A program made the position numbers and the translations under genes. A stretch of 64,000 nt of DNA from Myxococcales bacterium (GTDB lineage: Bacteria > Myxococcota_A > Bradymonadia > Bradymonadales > GCA-2716585). The DNA lies in NCBI GenBank assembly GCA_002716585.1, contig PBBL01000047.1, positions 149,314 through 213,313 of the forward strand. The letters are read 5' to 3'. Below are positions 40,649-52,936 of this stretch, piece by piece; position 1 is the first letter of the stretch; each line of letters starts with the position of its first letter. The notes beneath the pieces were generated by a model that saw only the letters and a program-made list of their open reading frames with translations, did not search any database and was not told the DNA's origin.

Positions 40649-40657
40649 TGCTAGAAT
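40649..40657 (+). promoter_or_regulatory. Candidate extended -10 promoter for uvrC
   Basis: TG-C-TAGAAT is an extended -10 element in the 77-base gap before uvrC, placing transcription start about 30 bases before the ATG. No good -35 is visible, which an extended -10 can tolerate. Confidence 0.4.
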
Positions 40658-40695
40658 GACGCGCGTCACGTCGACGCTGAGCGCGGAGCACGACC

Positions 40696-42585
40696 ATGGA
40701 CGACGCATCAAGCCTCCCCGACCCCGATCTGTTCGACTACAAGGCCAAGCTGGAGGTCATCCCCGAGAGCCCGGGGGTGTACCTGATGATCGCGAAGAAC
40801 GACAAGATCGTCTACATCGGCAAGTCGATCAACCTCAAGAGCCGGGTGCGCTCCTACTTCACGGGGGGGGATCCGAGGCCGTTCGTGAAGCGGCTGCCGA
40901 AGATCCTCAAGGAGATCGAGTTCATCGTCGCGCCGAGCGAGAAGGACGCGCTGATCCTCGAAGCGACGCTGATCAAGAAGCACAAGCCGCGCTACAACGT
41001 CCTGCTCAAGGACGACAAGAATTACATGTGGCTGCGGGTGGACACCCGGTCGGAGTGGCCCCGCGTGGAGGTGACGCGGTTTCGCAAGAAGAACCAGGGG
41101 CGCTACTTCGGCCCCTACCCGTCGTCGTTCGCGGTGCGGCACACGCTCGGGGTGCTCAACCGCCACTTCATGCTGCGCACCTGCCCGGACGCGGTGCTCA
41201 ACAACCGCTCGCGGCCCTGCCTCCAGTATCAGATCAAGCGCTGCCCCGGCCCCTGCGTGATGGACGTGTCGACCGAGACCTACGATCGGCACGTGCAGGA
41301 GGCGATCATGTTCCTCGAAGGGCGGCAGCCCGAGCTGAAGGCGCGCCTCGTGGAGCGGATGATGGAGGCCTCCTCGGAGCTGGAGTACGAGCTGGCGGCG
41401 CACTACCGCGATCAGATCAAGGCGATCGACTCGGCGCTGCAGAGCCAGCAGATGGTGGCGACCCACTACATCGACCAGGACGTCTTCGGGATCTACCGCG
41501 AGGGGGATCGGCTGACGCTGCAGCTGATGTTCGTGCGTCGGGGCAAGCTGCAGGGGACGCGGGCGTTCTCGTTCAAGGACCAGGAGTTCCCCGACGAGGA
41601 GGTGATCTCCAGCTTCATCAGCCAGTATTACCTGTCGGGCAACACGATCCCGCACGAGGTGCTGCTGCCGCTGGAGCTGGAGTCGGCGGACGCGATGGGG
41701 ACGCTGTTGAGCGAGGAGCGCGGCCGCAAGGTGCAGGTGCTCACGCCCCAGCGCGGCTCCAAGCACAAGCTGGTCGAGACGGCCACCATCAACGCCACCC
41801 ACACCTTCCGGGCGCAGCAGGGCGGCGAGGATCAGCTGGAGGATCTGCTGATCAAGCTCCAGAAGAAGCTCCGCCTCTCCCAGCTCCCCGAGCGGATCGA
41901 GTGCTTCGACATCTCGAACTTCCAGGGCAAGCCGATCGTGGGGTCGATGGTCGTGTTCGAGGGCGGGGCGCCCGCGTCGAGCGAGTACCGTCACTTCAAG
42001 GTGCAGGACGTGACCGAGCAGGACGACTTCGCGAGCATGTACGAGGTGTTGACGCGCCGCTTCAAGCGCACGCTCCAGGGGGACTGGCCGAAGCCGGACC
42101 TCGTCGTGATCGACGGCGGCAAGGGGCAGCTGAGCCAGGCGGTGACGGTGCTGAGCGATCTGGGGATCCACGACGTGGACGTGATCGCGCTGGCGAAGGG
42201 GCGAGTGGAGCGCGACGCGCAGTCCGAGGTGGTGACGCGCTCGCTGGAGCGGGTGTTCTTGCCGGGGCGCAAGAACCCGCTGATCCTGCGGCAGAACAGC
42301 GCCGAGCTGTTTTTGTTGCAGCGGGTCCGCGACGAGGCGCACCGCTCGGCGATCACCTTCCACCGGAAGCTGCGGCGCAAGGAGACGCTCAAGAGCAGCC
42401 TGGAGGAGGTGCCGGGCGTGGGGATCCGTCGCCGCAAGGCGTTGATCAAGCACTTCGGCTCGGTGAAGCGGGTGCAGAGCGCGACGGTGGGGGAGCTGTC
42501 TCAGGTGCCGGGGATCAGCGGGAGGATGGCGCGCGAGATCTTCCGGTTCTTCAACTCGGACATCGCGCTGGACGCGGAGCTGTGA
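40696..42585 (+). CDS. uvrC: Excinuclease ABC subunit C
   Basis: A 629-residue UvrC, the nuclease that makes both incisions in UvrABC repair of bulky DNA lesions. The GIY-YIG domain is at the N-terminus (GVYLMIAKNDKIVYIGKS). A UVR motif lies near 205-250, the RNase-H-like 5' nuclease domain includes ECFDISNFQGK and VVIDGGKGQLSQA, and two helix-hairpin-helix motifs end the protein (VPGVGIRRRKALIKHFGS; VPGISGRMAREIF). Length and order are normal. GGAG lies seven bases before the ATG. It is separate from the lipoprotein gene upstream (77-base gap) and nearly abuts the convergent GatB/YqeY gene. Confidence 0.96.
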   Translation: MDDASSLPDPDLFDYKAKLEVIPESPGVYLMIAKNDKIVYIGKSINLKSRVRSYFTGGDPRPFVKRLPKILKEIEFIVAPSEKDALILEATLIKKHKPRYNVLLKDDKNYMWLRVDTRSEWPRVEVTRFRKKNQGRYFGPYPSSFAVRHTLGVLNRHFMLRTCPDAVLNNRSRPCLQYQIKRCPGPCVMDVSTETYDRHVQEAIMFLEGRQPELKARLVERMMEASSELEYELAAHYRDQIKAIDSALQSQQMVATHYIDQDVFGIYREGDRLTLQLMFVRRGKLQGTRAFSFKDQEFPDEEVISSFISQYYLSGNTIPHEVLLPLELESADAMGTLLSEERGRKVQVLTPQRGSKHKLVETATINATHTFRAQQGGEDQLEDLLIKLQKKLRLSQLPERIECFDISNFQGKPIVGSMVVFEGGAPASSEYRHFKVQDVTEQDDFASMYEVLTRRFKRTLQGDWPKPDLVVIDGGKGQLSQAVTVLSDLGIHDVDVIALAKGRVERDAQSEVVTRSLERVFLPGRKNPLILRQNSAELFLLQRVRDEAHRSAITFHRKLRRKETLKSSLEEVPGVGIRRRKALIKHFGSVKRVQSATVGELSQVPGISGRMAREIFRFFNSDIALDAEL

Positions 42586-42598
42586 GGGGGGCGAGAGG

Positions 42599-43048
42599 TC
42601 AGGAGATGGCGGCGTTGAAGACCTCGCGGACGATGCCGCTGGCGGCCTTGCCGTCGAACTTGCCCTTGAGCTTCGGCATGACCTGGCCCATGACCTGACC
42701 CATCTGGCGGGGGGAGCTGGGCTGGACGGCGTCGATCACCTCCTGGGCGATGGCGCGGACCTCGTCCTCGGTGAGCTGCTTGGGGAGGTACTCCTGGATG
42801 ATGAGCAGCTCGGCCTCCTCCTGGTCGGCCAGCTCACCGCGGTCGCCGTCGCGGTAGGCGTCGGCGGCCTCGCGGCGGCGCTTGGCCTCGCTCGACAGCA
42901 GCGCGATGTAGTCCTGCTCGTCCAGCTCGCCGCCCTTGGCGATCTGCGCGTTCTTGATCGCGGCGATCAACAGGCGCAACGTGTTGGTCCGCTGCTTGTC
43001 GCGGGCGCGCATGGAGGTCTTGAGGTCGGATTTGATTTGATCGATCAT
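42599..43048 (-). CDS. GatB/YqeY domain protein
   Basis: A 149-residue YqeY-like protein: MIDQIKSDLKTSMRARDK, TLRLLIAAIKNAQI, EEAELLIIQEYLPKQLTEDE, and the C-terminal GQVMGQVMPKLKGKFDGK typical of the GatB/YqeY fold. The family shares the tail domain of the amidotransferase GatB and is thought to act in tRNA-linked processes; its precise role is unknown. The start ATG has GGAGAG seven bases upstream. It is monocistronic, convergent with uvrC and divergent from the following gene over 187 bases. Confidence 0.9.
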   Translation of the reverse strand: MIDQIKSDLKTSMRARDKQRTNTLRLLIAAIKNAQIAKGGELDEQDYIALLSSEAKRRREAADAYRDGDRGELADQEEAELLIIQEYLPKQLTEDEVRAIAQEVIDAVQPSSPRQMGQVMGQVMPKLKGKFDGKAASGIVREVFNAAIS

Positions 43049-43162
43049 GGTCGTCTCTCCCTGGCCGTAGCCCGTAGGGTGCGTGGCACACCTGCCACCA
43101 GGAGCGGAGCCCTCGAAACGCGAGGTGTGTACCATGGACAGGCGATCCGGTCCAGGCTGATC

Positions 43163-43191
43163 TTGAATTGCGCGGGCAGGGCCTCTAAAAC
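43163..43191 (+). promoter_or_regulatory. Candidate sigma-70 promoter for the 43236-44780 gene pair
   Basis: TTGAAT (43163-43168), a 17-base spacer and TAAAAC (43186-43191) each match four of six consensus bases. They lie 45 bases before the ATG at 43236, in an unusually A/T-rich patch for this window. Confidence 0.4.
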
Positions 43192-43235
43192 AGGGGGCTG
43201 AAGAGATCGGACCGTCCACACGAGGAGGGCAGCAG

Positions 43236-44072
43236 ATGGCCATCAAGGTCAAACGAAAGCGTCGAGGAAGGGGTAGCTCAGCACCGCAGAGCACGCTCAC
43301 GGGAGAAGCCGAGGAGGTGCTCAACCGCGCGTTGGAGCGGATCCAGCCTCGCCCGGATCGCAAGACATGGAAGCTGATGGTGATGGGTCTCGCCCGCCAG
43401 CGGGCGATCGAGACCTACATGGAGGAGTTCCTGGAGGAGCACGTCGAGAAGGTCGGCTGGGAGTGGGGCGCGCTGTGGATCACCCACATCCACATCGCCG
43501 AGCACGGCCTGGTCGATGAGGCGATGGAGATGTACCAGCTGCTCGCGGAGACGTTCCCGCTCAACTACATGACGGAGATGAGCCAGTCGCGCCTGCACCG
43601 GGACTTCACCGGGGAGTATTATGTGGCGCGCGACCACATCAACGTCGCCCAGACCCTCTGGCCGGACGGCTGCGAGGCGTTCTACCAGGCGGGGATCCTC
43701 TATGACCTCATGGGGGTGCCGGAGTACGCGTTCGCGATGGCCGATCGGGCGTACGGCCTGGCGGATCAGTTCGGCGACACCAGCTACAAGCTCAAGGCGA
43801 GGATCTCGTTCAACCAGGCGGTGGCGATGTGGCAGGCGGCGAGGCCGTACGGCGACATCAAGGCCTACTTGAGGAGGGCGCTGGAGGACTGGCCGGAGTA
43901 CGAGCGGGCCCAGAACTTCCTGGACAGCCTCCCGGAAGACGACGAGGCCGACCCGCGCGGTCGGAGCGCGATGCAGCGCTTTACGGACGACATCCGCCGC
44001 AACATGCAGCAGCCGTCCTACCAGATCATCGAGCCGCCCCAGGCCGAAGACAACGACGACGAGGAGGGTTGA
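43236..44072 (+). CDS. Hypothetical TPR-like protein
   Basis: A 278-residue cytoplasmic protein with a basic N-terminus (KVKRKRRGRG) and an alpha-helical body. Helical pairs such as GLVDEAMEMYQLLAETFP and AFYQAGILYDLMGVPEYAFAMADRAY suggest TPR-like repeats at about 85-230. The C-terminus is acidic (AEDNDDEEG). I do not recognise a named family. Its stop directly abuts the ATG of the next gene, so they form a two-gene unit. Confidence 0.6.
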   Translation: MAIKVKRKRRGRGSSAPQSTLTGEAEEVLNRALERIQPRPDRKTWKLMVMGLARQRAIETYMEEFLEEHVEKVGWEWGALWITHIHIAEHGLVDEAMEMYQLLAETFPLNYMTEMSQSRLHRDFTGEYYVARDHINVAQTLWPDGCEAFYQAGILYDLMGVPEYAFAMADRAYGLADQFGDTSYKLKARISFNQAVAMWQAARPYGDIKAYLRRALEDWPEYERAQNFLDSLPEDDEADPRGRSAMQRFTDDIRRNMQQPSYQIIEPPQAEDNDDEEG

Positions 44073-44780
44073 ATGAGCGACGGAGAAGCCCAACAGGCCG
44101 AGGCGCCCTTTGTGCTGCCGACCCAGGTGGCGGTCGCGCGGTACCTGCAGATGAAGGTCGAGTCGATCCTCAACACGCCCTATCAGGTGACCGGCGAGAT
44201 GAGCCCGGTCGCCCACTGCCTCCAGGAGAGCGGCGACGCCGAGGAGACGGCGGAGCTGCTCAACCTGCCCGAAGACCAGCACGAGATCGCGATCGATCTG
44301 CTGGAGGACGCCCTGGAGGGCGGTGACCTCGAGGAGGTCTACGGGCTGCGCGGCGGCGCGCTGAACATCTTGATGCCGATGGCCCACGAGGAGCAGGATC
44401 GCGTCCTGTACGCGATCGAGGAGGAGCTGGAGGGGGCGCCGGAGCTGTCGGCCTTCCTGCATGCGCCAAACGAGTTGTTCTCGGCGCTGACGCCCGCTGA
44501 GGTGTGGGTGGGCACCGGCAAGATCGAGATGGCGCTGGCCGACCTCTTCCTGCGGCAGTCCTGGCTGGAGCTCAAGGAAAAGAGCTTCCCGGCGCCCGGC
44601 GCCGCCAACACGGAGTGGCTCAGCCGCCTGCGCCTCTGGTCCTACAACCCGGCCCAGGTCCAGAACTACCGCGGCCGGGTGGTGGATTTGATCAAACAGG
44701 AGCGCCGGGAGAACCTGGCCTCCCGCGTGGAGTGGAGCGAAGCGCGCGGGATCGACGTGATGTTCAAGCCCCTCGAATAG
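44073..44780 (+). CDS. Hypothetical protein paired with the upstream TPR-like gene
   Basis: A 235-residue acidic, helical protein starting immediately after the previous stop. The segment ALTPAEVWVGTGKIEMALADLF (split near residues 133-154) loosely resembles the short motif of MbcA/ParS-type (DUF2384) antitoxin-like domains, but no toxin is adjacent and the resemblance may be superficial. No signal peptide, membrane segment or catalytic motif is visible. It is followed by the gyrB promoter region. Confidence 0.55.
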   Translation: MSDGEAQQAEAPFVLPTQVAVARYLQMKVESILNTPYQVTGEMSPVAHCLQESGDAEETAELLNLPEDQHEIAIDLLEDALEGGDLEEVYGLRGGALNILMPMAHEEQDRVLYAIEEELEGAPELSAFLHAPNELFSALTPAEVWVGTGKIEMALADLFLRQSWLELKEKSFPAPGAANTEWLSRLRLWSYNPAQVQNYRGRVVDLIKQERRENLASRVEWSEARGIDVMFKPLE

Positions 44781-44801
44781 CGCGTCGGCGATCCTTACAT
44801 C

Positions 44802-44826
44802 TCGACCCCCGATATCACGGGGTCGA
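44802..44826. other. Stem-loop between the unknown gene pair and gyrB
   Basis: TCGACCCC (44802-44809) and GGGGTCGA (44819-44826) form an 8-base perfect stem with a loop containing the palindrome GATATC. An A-run follows rather than a T-run, so it is not a standard terminator in the plus direction. It could end transcription poorly, or act as an operator upstream of gyrB. The rest of the 371-base gap (44781-45151) shows only the gyrB promoter and leader. Confidence 0.4.
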
Positions 44827-44842
44827 AAACATGAAAAGCTGA

Positions 44843-47677
<2,835 letters not shown>

Positions 47678-47700
47678 TGTTTCGGTCGTGCTGAAGGGGA

Positions 47701-47728
47701 TCCAGCGCGCCGCAACCGGCGCGCTGGA
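47701..47728 (+). terminator. Strong stem-loop after gyrB
   Basis: A perfect 12-base GC-rich stem (TCCAGCGCGCCG at 47701-47712 and CGGCGCGCTGGA at 47717-47728) with a CAAC loop lies 23 bases after the gyrB stop. No T-tract follows, so it may be a Rho-assisted or mRNA-stabilising end rather than a classic intrinsic terminator. Confidence 0.6.
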
Positions 47729-47804
47729 CCGGCCCCGGCCCCCCTCAACACGGCCACCTGGTGGGGGCCCCTCGGTCCCCGCCCTGCCAGGGAGGCCGCG
47801 AGGC

Positions 47805-48818
47805 ATGACTCGCCTCTACACACGCGTCGCAGGGACCGGGCACCACGTCCCCGAGCACGTCGTCACCAACGAAGACCTCGCCGCCCGGATCAACACCAGC
47901 GACGTCTGGATCCGCGAGCGGACCGGGATCCGCGAGCGGCGCTTCTCCCAGGACGGCGAGTCCACCGCCCAGCTCGCGCTGCGCGCCTCCCTGCGTGCCC
48001 TTGAGGACGCCGGGTGCGCTGCTTCGGACCTCGACCTGATCGTCTTCGCTACCCTCTCCCCCGACTACTTCTTCCCCGGCTCGGGTGTGCTGCTCGGGGC
48101 CTTGCTGGACATCCCCGGCGTGCCCGCGCTCGACGTGCGCAACCAGTGCAGCGGCTTCCTCTATGGCCTCCAGTGCGCCGACGCCATGATCCGCAGCGGC
48201 GTCTACCGTCGGATCCTCCTCGTCGGCGCCGAGGTCCACTCGACCGGGCTCGACATCTCCGATCAGGGCCGCGACATCGCCGTCCTGTTTGGCGACGGGG
48301 CGGGCGCCTTCATATTGGAGGCCGCCGAGCAGGAGGAGGGCGCGCCGCGAGGCGTGCTCGGGGTGCGCCTCGGCGCCGACGGCCGTCACGCCGAGGCGCT
48401 CTGGTGCCAGGCGCCCTCCAGCGCCCAGTTCCCCGCCCGGATCACCGCCGAGAACCTCGCTCGGCGCGAGCACTTCCCCCAGATGAAGGGGCGCCTCGTC
48501 TTCAAGCACGCCGTGACGACCATGCGCGACGCCATGCTCGGCCTGCTGGAGGAGCTGGAGATCAGCCTCAACCAGGTCGATCTGCTCATCCCCCACCAGG
48601 CCAACCTGAGGATCAGCGCCCTCGTCCAGAAGGCGCTGGCGCTGCCCGATGACCGCGTCTTCAACAACATCGAGCGCTACGGGAACACCACCGCGGCGTC
48701 GCTGCCGATCGCCGTCGATGAGAGCCTCCGGCTCGGTCGCCTCAAGGAGGGGGACCTGCTGGCGCTCGTGGCGTTCGGCTCCGGGTTCACCTGGGGCGCG
48801 TCGCTGATTCGGATGTAG
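47805..48818 (+). CDS. fabH: 3-oxoacyl-ACP synthase III
   Basis: A 337-residue KASIII that condenses acyl-CoA with malonyl-ACP to start fatty acid synthesis. The catalytic triad is visible: Cys in VRNQCSGFLYGLQ, His in LLIPHQANLRISA, and Asn in ERYGNTTAASLP. The N-terminus (YTRVAGTGHHVPEHVVTNEDL; WIRERTGIRERRF) is typical. The start is the ATG at 47805 with GGAGG nine bases upstream. No other fab gene is adjacent; a homologue acting in a polyketide or alkene pathway cannot be excluded. Confidence 0.9.
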   Translation: MTRLYTRVAGTGHHVPEHVVTNEDLAARINTSDVWIRERTGIRERRFSQDGESTAQLALRASLRALEDAGCAASDLDLIVFATLSPDYFFPGSGVLLGALLDIPGVPALDVRNQCSGFLYGLQCADAMIRSGVYRRILLVGAEVHSTGLDISDQGRDIAVLFGDGAGAFILEAAEQEEGAPRGVLGVRLGADGRHAEALWCQAPSSAQFPARITAENLARREHFPQMKGRLVFKHAVTTMRDAMLGLLEELEISLNQVDLLIPHQANLRISALVQKALALPDDRVFNNIERYGNTTAASLPIAVDESLRLGRLKEGDLLALVAFGSGFTWGASLIRM

Positions 48819-48830
48819 GGGGCGAGGTCG

Positions 48831-49670
48831 ATGTCTCTGTACGCGTCCGGCGACTTCGGGTACCTCCAGCAGGTGGAGGCCTATTTTCTGAGCCACACCC
48901 GCGTCGGGGTGATGCTCTCCAGCCTCGACGTCGAGCTGCTGCGGCAGTGGCGCAGCGAAGGTATCCCGGTGGAGGCCGTCTGCGCGGGGATCAAGCAGAC
49001 CTTCCTCGACTTCGACGAGCCCCCCCGCTCCATCCACCAGTGCCGCCACCACATCCACTTCGAGATCCAGGCCTGGCTCAAGCGCAACGCCAACCTCGTC
49101 CCCTCGGAGATGAACCCCGGCGGCCCGGCGCCGCTGCCTGGGCGCGACCTCCCCGACCCGACGCGCATCGACGACACCCCGCGCCGTCAGCGGCGGCGCC
49201 GTCGCCGCGGCGCGCGCCAGCCCGCGCCGCAGGTCAACGCGGCGGCGCGCCCGGAGGCCGCCGCCGCGATCCCCGACAACGAGGTGCTCCTGCGCTGCTG
49301 GCACCAGAGCATGGCGACGCTGACCGCGCTCGGCGGTGACGAGGACGCCGCCGCCGAAGCCCGCGAGGCGTACCGCTGGGCCTGGCGTCAGATGGTGGAG
49401 CTGCGCCGTCAGGCGCTGGAGGTCACCGACCCCCACCAGCTGATGACGATCCTCCCGCTCGCGATCGGCGAGATCGAGGCGGGCATGTACGAGCTGACCT
49501 TCGAGCGGTGCGACGCGGAGACCCGCGCCGCCCTCGACCGCGCCCTGACGCCCAACATGCGGGGCGCCCTCAAGCGCATGAGCCAGGAGGCGCGCGATCG
49601 CCAGATCGGCATCTGGCGGCGTCGGGTCATGGAGGAGCTGCTCGGGATCAAGCCCTTCTTCACCCCGTGA
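48831..49670 (+). CDS. Hypothetical protein following fabH
   Basis: A 279-residue cytoplasmic protein 12 bases after fabH, with GAGG before the ATG. The N-terminal 85 residues are a compact helical domain ([33 protein letters not shown]). An Arg/Pro/Ala-rich linker spans about 112-145, and a second helical domain fills 150-279. I do not recognise the family. Its last 11 bases overlap the convergent DUF255 gene. Confidence 0.6.
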   Translation: MSLYASGDFGYLQQVEAYFLSHTRVGVMLSSLDVELLRQWRSEGIPVEAVCAGIKQTFLDFDEPPRSIHQCRHHIHFEIQAWLKRNANLVPSEMNPGGPAPLPGRDLPDPTRIDDTPRRQRRRRRRGARQPAPQVNAAARPEAAAAIPDNEVLLRCWHQSMATLTALGGDEDAAAEAREAYRWAWRQMVELRRQALEVTDPHQLMTILPLAIGEIEAGMYELTFERCDAETRAALDRALTPNMRGALKRMSQEARDRQIGIWRRRVMEELLGIKPFFTP

Positions 49671-51735
49671 TCCGGGTCCAGTCTGGCAGCTCGCCCGGCT
49701 CGGTCACGGGCAGGTCACACACCACGCCCCGGCAGGGGTAGGCGGTCGGGGCGTCCGCGCCCAACCTCCCCATGAGCAGCCCCGGCGCGATGAGCGGCGA
49801 CACCTCACCGGGGACGACGTGGACGACGTTGTCCTCGGGACCCGCGACGGCGCGAGCGCGCGTCAGGAGCGCCGCGGCGCGAGGGTCGTCCTCCGGCCCG
49901 ACGACGACGATCGTGCCGACGCCCCGCGTGGCGACGTCCAGCGCGTTGAGCAGCGAGGGGACCGCGAAGGGCGCCTTGCGCAGGTCGCCCTGAGCGCGGC
50001 GCATGATCGCCTCGGCGACCTCCCCGTACCGGGGCTCGCCGGTCACCGCGCCGAGGCGCAGGAGCGTCAGGCACAGCTCGCCCGCCGCGGAGGGGACGGC
50101 CTCGTCCCGAAAGCTCGTCCGCCGCACCGGCAGCTCGTCGTGCCCCACCGGGGTTTGATACAGCTCCCCGCTGTCCGCGTCGTAGAAGCGCCCCAGGACC
50201 ACATCGACCAGCGCCTTCGCGCGCTCCAGCCACGCCGCGTCGCCGCAGGCCTTGTGCAGGTCGAGCAGCCCGTGAGCGACGAAGGCGTAGTCGTCGATGA
50301 ACCCGTCGATCTTGATCACGTTGGCGCCGTCGTCGCCCACCGCGAAGATCCGCTTGAGCCCCACGCCGTCCCACATGCGCTCCCAGATGAAGCCCGCGCA
50401 GCGGCTCGCGACGTCGGCGAGCACAGGCTCACCCAGCACGGCCGCGCCGCGGGCGAAGGCCTGGATCGCCAGGCCGTTCCAGGCCGTGATCCGCTTCTCG
50501 TCGCGCCCCGGCTTGATTCGCGCCTCCCGCGCCTGGAACAGCGCGGCGCGGTCTTCCGTCAGCGCCTGCTTGAGCGCCTCAGGGTCGAGCCCCTCCTCCT
50601 GAGCGACTGCGTTGATGGGTCGCTCCAGGTGGAGGATGTTGTGACCCTCCCAGTTGCCCTCGGCGCTCACGTCGTACACCCGCGCGAACCGCCTCGCGCG
50701 CTCCTCCCCGAGCACCTCGCCCAGCTCACCGCGGCTCCAGACGAAGAACCGCCCCTCCTCGCCCTCGCTGTCGGCGTCCTGGGTGGCGTAGAAGCCGCCC
50801 TCGGGGGCGAACATCTCGCGCTGGAGGTAGCGAAACACCTCCCGGGCGACCTCGGCGAAGCGCGGCTCCCCGGTGCGTTGGTGGACTTCGAGGTAGAGGC
50901 GCGGCAGGAGGGTGTTGTCGTAGAGCATCTTCTCGAAGTGAGGCACGAGCCACCGCGCGTCGGTCGAGTAGCGGTGGAACCCCCCGCCGAGGTGGTCGTA
51001 GACGCCGCCGCGCGCCATGGCGTCGAGCGCCAGCGTGAGCATCTCCACCGCCTCGTCGCCTCGCCCCGCGCGCAGGCCGCAGCGCAGCGTCGCCTCCAGG
51101 TTGGTGACGTTGGGGAACTTGGGCGCCGCGCCGAAGCCCCCCTGTTGGTGGTCGAAGCGCTGATCGAAGCGCGCGAACGCCTCGGCGAAGATCTCCGGGC
51201 CGGGCAGGTCGCCCTCGGCGCGCTGATCGTGGCGCTCCAGGTTGGCCACGAGGCGGGCGGCGGACTCCTCCAGGTCGTCGCGCTGGGTCTGGAAGCTCTT
51301 GGCGATGCTCTGGACGACCATCAGCCAGGACGGTCGGCCGTAGCGGGGCTCGGGCGGGAAGTAGGTGCCCGCGAAGAAGGGTCGCCCGTCCGGGGTCAGG
51401 AAGCAGTTGAGCGGCCACCCGCCCTGACCGTTCATGACGAGGCAGGTGTCCATGTAGACCCGGTCGACGTCCGGGCGCTCCTCCCGGTCGACCTTGATGT
51501 TGACGAAGTGTGCGTTCATGAACGCGGCGACCTTCGGGTCCTCGAACGACTCGCGCTCCATGACGTGGCACCAGTGGCAGGCGGAGTAGCCGATGCTCAC
51601 CAGGATCGGCTTGTCCTCGCGGCGAGCCCGCTCCAGCGCCTCCTCACCCCACGGGTACCAGTCCACCGGGTTGTGGGCGTGCTGCTTCAAGTAGAGGCTG
51701 ACTTCGTGGATCAAGCGGTTGGGCTGGTCGGTCAT
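49660..51735 (-). CDS. DUF255 thioredoxin-fold/glycoside-hydrolase-like protein (YyaL type)
   Basis: A 691-residue protein of the DUF255 (SPATA20/YyaL) family. The N-terminal thioredoxin-like domain carries the family motif [14 protein letters not shown] and the redox-like motif CHWCHVM, followed by [26 protein letters not shown]. The remaining 500 residues are an (alpha/alpha)6-barrel-like region with [15 protein letters not shown] and HFEKMLYDN. The start is the ATG complementary to 51733-51735 with GAGGAG four bases upstream. The biochemical role of the family is not settled. It is the last gene of the run behind the EI-like gene, 25 bases away. Confidence 0.9.
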   Translation of the reverse strand: MTDQPNRLIHEVSLYLKQHAHNPVDWYPWGEEALERARREDKPILVSIGYSACHWCHVMERESFEDPKVAAFMNAHFVNIKVDREERPDVDRVYMDTCLVMNGQGGWPLNCFLTPDGRPFFAGTYFPPEPRYGRPSWLMVVQSIAKSFQTQRDDLEESAARLVANLERHDQRAEGDLPGPEIFAEAFARFDQRFDHQQGGFGAAPKFPNVTNLEATLRCGLRAGRGDEAVEMLTLALDAMARGGVYDHLGGGFHRYSTDARWLVPHFEKMLYDNTLLPRLYLEVHQRTGEPRFAEVAREVFRYLQREMFAPEGGFYATQDADSEGEEGRFFVWSRGELGEVLGEERARRFARVYDVSAEGNWEGHNILHLERPINAVAQEEGLDPEALKQALTEDRAALFQAREARIKPGRDEKRITAWNGLAIQAFARGAAVLGEPVLADVASRCAGFIWERMWDGVGLKRIFAVGDDGANVIKIDGFIDDYAFVAHGLLDLHKACGDAAWLERAKALVDVVLGRFYDADSGELYQTPVGHDELPVRRTSFRDEAVPSAAGELCLTLLRLGAVTGEPRYGEVAEAIMRRAQGDLRKAPFAVPSLLNALDVATRGVGTIVVVGPEDDPRAAALLTRARAVAGPEDNVVHVVPGEVSPLIAPGLLMGRLGADAPTAYPCRGVVCDLPVTEPGELPDWTRITG

Positions 51736-51760
51736 GGGGCTCCTCAGGTGCAGGCGACGA

Positions 51761-52930
51761 TCACGCGTCTCCACCGCGTAGCACACCTCGCCCGGTGACG
51801 TCGAGCGCTCCGCAGGCGGCGAGGTCGAGGTCGCCGAGCCCTTCGATGGTTTCGAGGAGCGCGCCGCGCAGCGTCTCCACGGGGCAACCGTGGTAGGCCC
51901 GGCTCAGGTCGCCGAGCCCGAACCACACCCCGCTCACGTGGGGGGCGTAGGCCTCGGCGCGTCGCAGCGCCGCGGCGGACTCGATCATGGCCACGCACCG
52001 CGACGCGCCGAGGCGCGCGGAGAGCCGCGCCAGGGGCTCGATCCGCTCCACGTGGGGCGCGATGACCCGCAGAGAGGCGTGCCCTGAGCGCCCCTGGGCC
52101 TCCAGGAGCGCTTCGATCTGGAGGTCAAGGGAGGACGAGCCCGCGATCCCGTCGAGGCCTCTGGAGCCGTTCCACGGGCTCAGGGGGCCACGCGCGGGGG
52201 GAGGCTTGTCAGCGGACCAGTCCGTCAGGCGTATGGCGACCGGGTGGGGGCGGAGGTCGGCGAGGAGGTCAGCGAGGAGGTCGGCGAGGAGGTCGGCGTC
52301 GAGGTCGGGGACGGCGTAGAGGAGGAACTCCAGCCGGAGGAGCCCGACGCCGCGCGCGACGCCCGCGTCCATGAGTTCGCGGGCGAGCAGCCGCTCCTCG
52401 GGTTGCCCGGTCGCCAGCTCCAGCCAGGGGTGGTCGGCGAGGTGCGCGAGGGCGCGGGGGAGGACCCGAGGGAGGTTGAGCTGGAGGGGGTCGGCGAGCG
52501 TGAGGGGGGATGAGGGCTGCGAGGAGGATGAGGTGATGCGCGCGGTGGGGCGGGTGGTGTCGAGGAGGACGGCCTCGGAGGGGGGCTCCCAGCCTGGCGC
52601 CCAGGCGACGGGGAGCCCGGCGGCGCGGGCGGCGACGAGGGCGTGGCGGCCTTCCGGGGGGGTGTCCCCGGTGAGGACGACCCCCGCGCCGTTGAGGCGG
52701 CAGAGGGCGAGCGCGACAGGGGCGGTCAGGGTGTCGAGGAGGGCGATCGTGTCGGAGAGCGACGTCGCGTGGGCGTGGGGGGTGGGGGCGTAGGTGAGCC
52801 GCTCCAGGAGACCGAGGCGCGTGTATTCGGGGAAGCGTGGGGGGAGGCCCTGGGCGGCGCTCAGGAGGCGCGTGGGGGTGAGCCGCCGCGCGACCCCCGA
52901 GGCCCAGCCGGGGGTGAGGGAGCGGAGCAT
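51761..52930 (-). CDS. Short PEP-utilising enzyme, EI (PtsI)-like without the HPr-binding domain
   Basis: A 389-residue protein whose pieces match PtsI/PPDK. A swivelling phosphohistidine-like segment reads [25 protein letters not shown] (in pieces; His96 in the active-site position). The PEP-binding barrel keeps GVGLLRLEF (Arg199), [13 protein letters not shown] (Arg234), [22 protein letters not shown] and ACGAL near the C-terminus. It is about 190 residues shorter than PtsI. The helical HPr-binding domain that normally interrupts the swivelling domain is absent, and the barrel end is abbreviated. It lies 6 bases after rapZ, exactly where ptsI or ptsP sits in many proteobacterial rpoN clusters. 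It may be a phosphorelay relic, a PEP sensor or an enzyme with a new acceptor. Confidence 0.7.
   Translation of the reverse strand: MLRSLTPGWASGVARRLTPTRLLSAAQGLPPRFPEYTRLGLLERLTYAPTPHAHATSLSDTIALLDTLTAPVALALCRLNGAGVVLTGDTPPEGRHALVAARAAGLPVAWAPGWEPPSEAVLLDTTRPTARITSSSSQPSSPLTLADPLQLNLPRVLPRALAHLADHPWLELATGQPEERLLARELMDAGVARGVGLLRLEFLLYAVPDLDADLLADLLADLLADLRPHPVAIRLTDWSADKPPPARGPLSPWNGSRGLDGIAGSSSLDLQIEALLEAQGRSGHASLRVIAPHVERIEPLARLSARLGASRCVAMIESAAALRRAEAYAPHVSGVWFGLGDLSRAYHGCPVETLRGALLETIEGLGDLDLAACGALDVTGRGVLRGGDA
52259..52306. repeat. Four tandem 12-base units inside the EI-like gene
   Basis: GGCGAGGAGGTC-type units at 52259-52270, 52271-52282, 52283-52294 and 52295-52306 (the last with one change) encode LADL repeats on the minus strand. 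The tract can change length in frame by slippage and lies in a loop between the two PEP-binding arginines. Confidence 0.75.
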
Positions 52931-52936
52931 GGGGCC

